NCBI RefSeq assembly: GCF_000069225.1
Contig: NC_010407.1
Location: 62,001 to 126,000 of the forward strand
DNA length: 64,000 nucleotides
Direction of reading: 5' to 3'
From: Clavibacter sepedonicus
Lineage (GTDB): Bacteria; Actinomycetota; Actinomycetes; Actinomycetales; Microbacteriaceae
This document shows, in pieces, positions 62,265 to 64,000 of this stretch. The notes beneath the pieces were generated by a model. It was not told the origin of the DNA, made no database searches, and saw only the letters and a list, made by a program, of their open reading frames with translations. How positions within the stretch are numbered: the stretch's first letter is position 1; each line of letters begins with the position of its first letter. The translations under genes were made by a program, and so were the position numbers.

Positions 62265-62743
62265 CCCGCACGCGCTCCACCACCCTCATCGCCCTCCTCA
62301 TCGCCGGCGCGGCCGTCGGCTGGTTCGCCGAGAACGCGCTCCTCATGAGCGGGCGCGCGCTCCTCATCCCGCCGCTCACGCTCGGGGCGACGCTCCTCAT
62401 CATCGGCATCGTGCTGCTCGCGCTCGCCCGCCCCATCCGCCGCTCGACGCTCGGCCGCACGCCCGGCCGCGTCGACCCGTTCCGTGCCACGCGCGTCGTG
62501 CTGCTGGCCAAGGCGTCGGCGCTCGCGGGGGCGCTGCTCACCGGCGTCACCGGGGGAGTGCTGGCCTTCGTGCTGGCCCGGCCCGTGCTGCCCGGCGCGT
62601 CCTCCGTGGGGCTCGCGGTGGCCGGTACGGTGGGAGCCGTCGTCCTCCTCGTCGCCGGGCTGGTCGCCGAGCACTGGTGCACGGTCCCGCCCGACGACCG
62701 GGACGACTCGCGCCCCGGGGATCCGGCGCGCGAGCTCTCGTAG
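62261..62743 (+). CDS. DUF3180-like membrane protein
   Basis: A 160-residue protein with four membrane helices (about 9-25, 35-56, 85-110, 117-138), fitting the DUF3180 family that follows folK in many actinobacteria. Its function is unknown. The ATG overlaps the folBK stop (ATGA). Confidence 0.8.
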   Translation: MTRTRSTTLIALLIAGAAVGWFAENALLMSGRALLIPPLTLGATLLIIGIVLLALARPIRRSTLGRTPGRVDPFRATRVVLLAKASALAGALLTGVTGGVLAFVLARPVLPGASSVGLAVAGTVGAVVLLVAGLVAEHWCTVPPDDRDDSRPGDPARELS

Positions 62744-62793
62744 GACCCCGCGGCACCACCGCCCGCGGGAACCGCAGCACCCAGAGGAGCACC

Positions 62794-63282
62794 GTGACCC
62801 CGAACGTCGACCCGCACGGCGTCTCCTGGCGCCGCGTCTCCCCGCGCCTCGTCGGCGTCGAGCTGGTGGGCGGCGTGATCACCGCCCTCGTGCTCGGCGG
62901 CATCGCGGCGTTCCTCTTCGCTGTCGACGCGCCGCGCTGGCTGCCGATCGTGCTGGGCGCCGCCGCGCTCGTCGAGCTGGTGGTGACGCTCGTGATCGTC
63001 CCGCGGCGCGTGCGGGCGATGGGGTACCAGCTGCGCGACGACGACCTCGTCTTCCGCCGCGGCATCATGTGGACCCGCATCGTCGCCGTGCCGTACGGCC
63101 GGATGCAGCTCGTCGACATCACGCGCGGCCCCGTCGGCCGCGTGCTCGGCCTCGCCGACCTCAAGCTCGTGACCGCGGCGGCCGCGGCGAGCATCCAGAT
63201 CCCCGGGCTCACGAACGCCGACGCCGAGGAGCTCCGCGACCGGCTGGTGGCCCTCGCCGAGACGCGCCGGGCCGGGCTGTGA
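62794..63282 (+). CDS. PH-domain (YdbS-like) membrane protein
   Basis: A 162-residue protein with two adjacent membrane helices (about 25-65) and a bacterial PH domain (DUF304, YdbS type): LRDDDLVFRRGIMWTRIVAV and MQLVDITRGPVGRVLGLADL. YdbS/YdbT pairs occur together in Gram-positive bacteria and affect resistance to some bacteriocins; the exact role is unknown. GAGGAG precedes the GTG. The stop overlaps the next GTG. Confidence 0.85.
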   Translation: MTPNVDPHGVSWRRVSPRLVGVELVGGVITALVLGGIAAFLFAVDAPRWLPIVLGAAALVELVVTLVIVPRRVRAMGYQLRDDDLVFRRGIMWTRIVAVPYGRMQLVDITRGPVGRVLGLADLKLVTAAAAASIQIPGLTNADAEELRDRLVALAETRRAGL

Positions 63283-64000
63283 GCGATCCGACGCCCGAGG
63301 ATCCGGCGGCCGGCCCGCCCGCCGCCGCGCCCGCCGGGTCCGCACCCGGACCGGGATCCGCCGCCGTCCCCGCGGCCGAGGCCCTCATCGCGGAGGAGCT
63401 GACCGACGGCGACTGGCACCGCCTCCACCCCGCCACGCCCGTGCTCCGCGGCGGTGTCCTCTTCATCGTCGCGATCGGCTTCCTCGTCTCGTCCCTGCGC
63501 GAGCAGCTCGTGGAGCAGTTCGTGCCCGGCCAGCGGCGGGACGGCGAGCAGGACCTCATCCCGATGCTGGTGGAGACCGGCAGCCTCATCTGGGTGATCG
63601 TCGCCCTCCTCGCCTTCACCGTGCTCGCCGTCGGCGTCTCCTACCTCTCGTGGCGGATGCACACGTTCCGCGTCACCGAGGAGACCGTCGAGGTGCGCAG
63701 CGGCATCGTCTCCCGCACCAACCGGCGGGCCCGGCTCGACCGGATCCAGGGCGTCAACATCGTGCGCCCGCTCATCGCGCGGCTCATCGGCGCGGCCAAG
63801 CTCGAGATTCAGGTCGCGGGCAACGACGCCAACCTGCCGCTGCAGTACCTCCGCTCGCGCGACGCGGACGCGTTCCGCCTGCGCGTGCTGCGGCTCGCGT
63901 CGGGCGCGCGGGCCGACGCGGCCGGATCCCGTCCCGCGGCCCGCGCCGCGGTCGGCGGCACCGCGCGCGGCTTCGTCGGATCCCGCGTCGACGACTTCCT
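63279..64000 (+). CDS. PH-domain (YdbT-like) membrane protein, cut by the window end
   Basis: The first 240 residues are visible. A Pro/Ala/Gly-rich leader (1-30) is followed by two membrane helices (about 57-72 and 103-125) and a PH domain with FRVTEETVEVRSGIVSRTNR and ARLDRIQGVNIVRPLIARLI. It is the larger partner of the preceding protein, translationally coupled to it (GTGA). The 3' end lies beyond the window. Confidence 0.83.
   Translation, partial: MSDPTPEDPAAGPPAAAPAGSAPGPGSAAVPAAEALIAEELTDGDWHRLHPATPVLRGGVLFIVAIGFLVSSLREQLVEQFVPGQRRDGEQDLIPMLVETGSLIWVIVALLAFTVLAVGVSYLSWRMHTFRVTEETVEVRSGIVSRTNRRARLDRIQGVNIVRPLIARLIGAAKLEIQVAGNDANLPLQYLRSRDADAFRLRVLRLASGARADAAGSRPAARAAVGGTARGFVGSRVDDF

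Overview
The window is very GC-rich (GC-biased third codon positions, many GTG starts, ATGA/GTGA overlaps) and reads as chromosome of a plant-associated actinobacterium. Gene content and style point to Microbacteriaceae, most likely Clavibacter; this is inferred from the sequence, not searched. It holds about 50 protein genes, three tRNA genes, one intact IS481-type insertion sequence and no rRNA or CRISPR array.

Region 1 (1-18439). After the tail of an HRDC-domain (RecQ-like) gene comes a tightly overlapping 18-kb gene train. In order it encodes a GH127 beta-L-arabinofuranosidase-like enzyme, a complete oligopeptide ABC importer, a proline iminopeptidase-like hydrolase, an M24 Xaa-Pro-type peptidase, a GntR/FCD regulator, a three-part flavin/2Fe-2S dehydrogenase, a DapA-family deaminase, a 4-hydroxyproline epimerase and an alpha-ketoglutarate semialdehyde dehydrogenase. 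Together these form a plausible route from arabinosylated hydroxyproline peptides (plant extensins) to 2-oxoglutarate: import, deglycosylation, peptide cleavage, epimerisation, oxidation, deamination and oxidation. A promoter before the first gene and a palindrome before the dehydrogenase genes share a motif that may be the GntR operator.

Region 2 (18440-26134) is a mixed block: an acyl-CoA oxidase, an M23 peptidase with an unusual tail, a DUF1349 protein, a MazEF-like toxin-antitoxin pair with a palindromic operator, a degenerate SGNH protein, a second proline iminopeptidase and a TagD-like cytidylyltransferase.

Region 3 (26135-45005) is a cell-surface and exopolysaccharide block: two tandem secreted beta-helix paralogues, a polyprenyl-phosphate sugar transferase, two glycosyltransferases, a CDP-alcohol phosphotransferase and a giant secreted LamG/PKD protein interrupted by one in-frame TGA. 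An IS481-family element sits exactly between the stop codons of this gene and a convergent GH10 xylanase-like gene.

Region 4 (45006-53314 and on to 54722): an SDR protein, a TspO-like membrane protein divergent from a MarR regulator across a perfect inverted repeat, a DUF2071 protein, a GH15 enzyme, a macrodomain protein, tRNA-Glu/Asp/Phe, and two adjacent secreted cell-wall hydrolases (M23 and NlpC/P60) with similar coiled-coil N-termini.

Region 5 (54846-64000) is conserved housekeeping: ppa, tilS, hpt, ftsH, folE, folP, a membrane protein, fused folB-folK, a DUF3180-like protein and two PH-domain membrane proteins, the last cut by the window edge.
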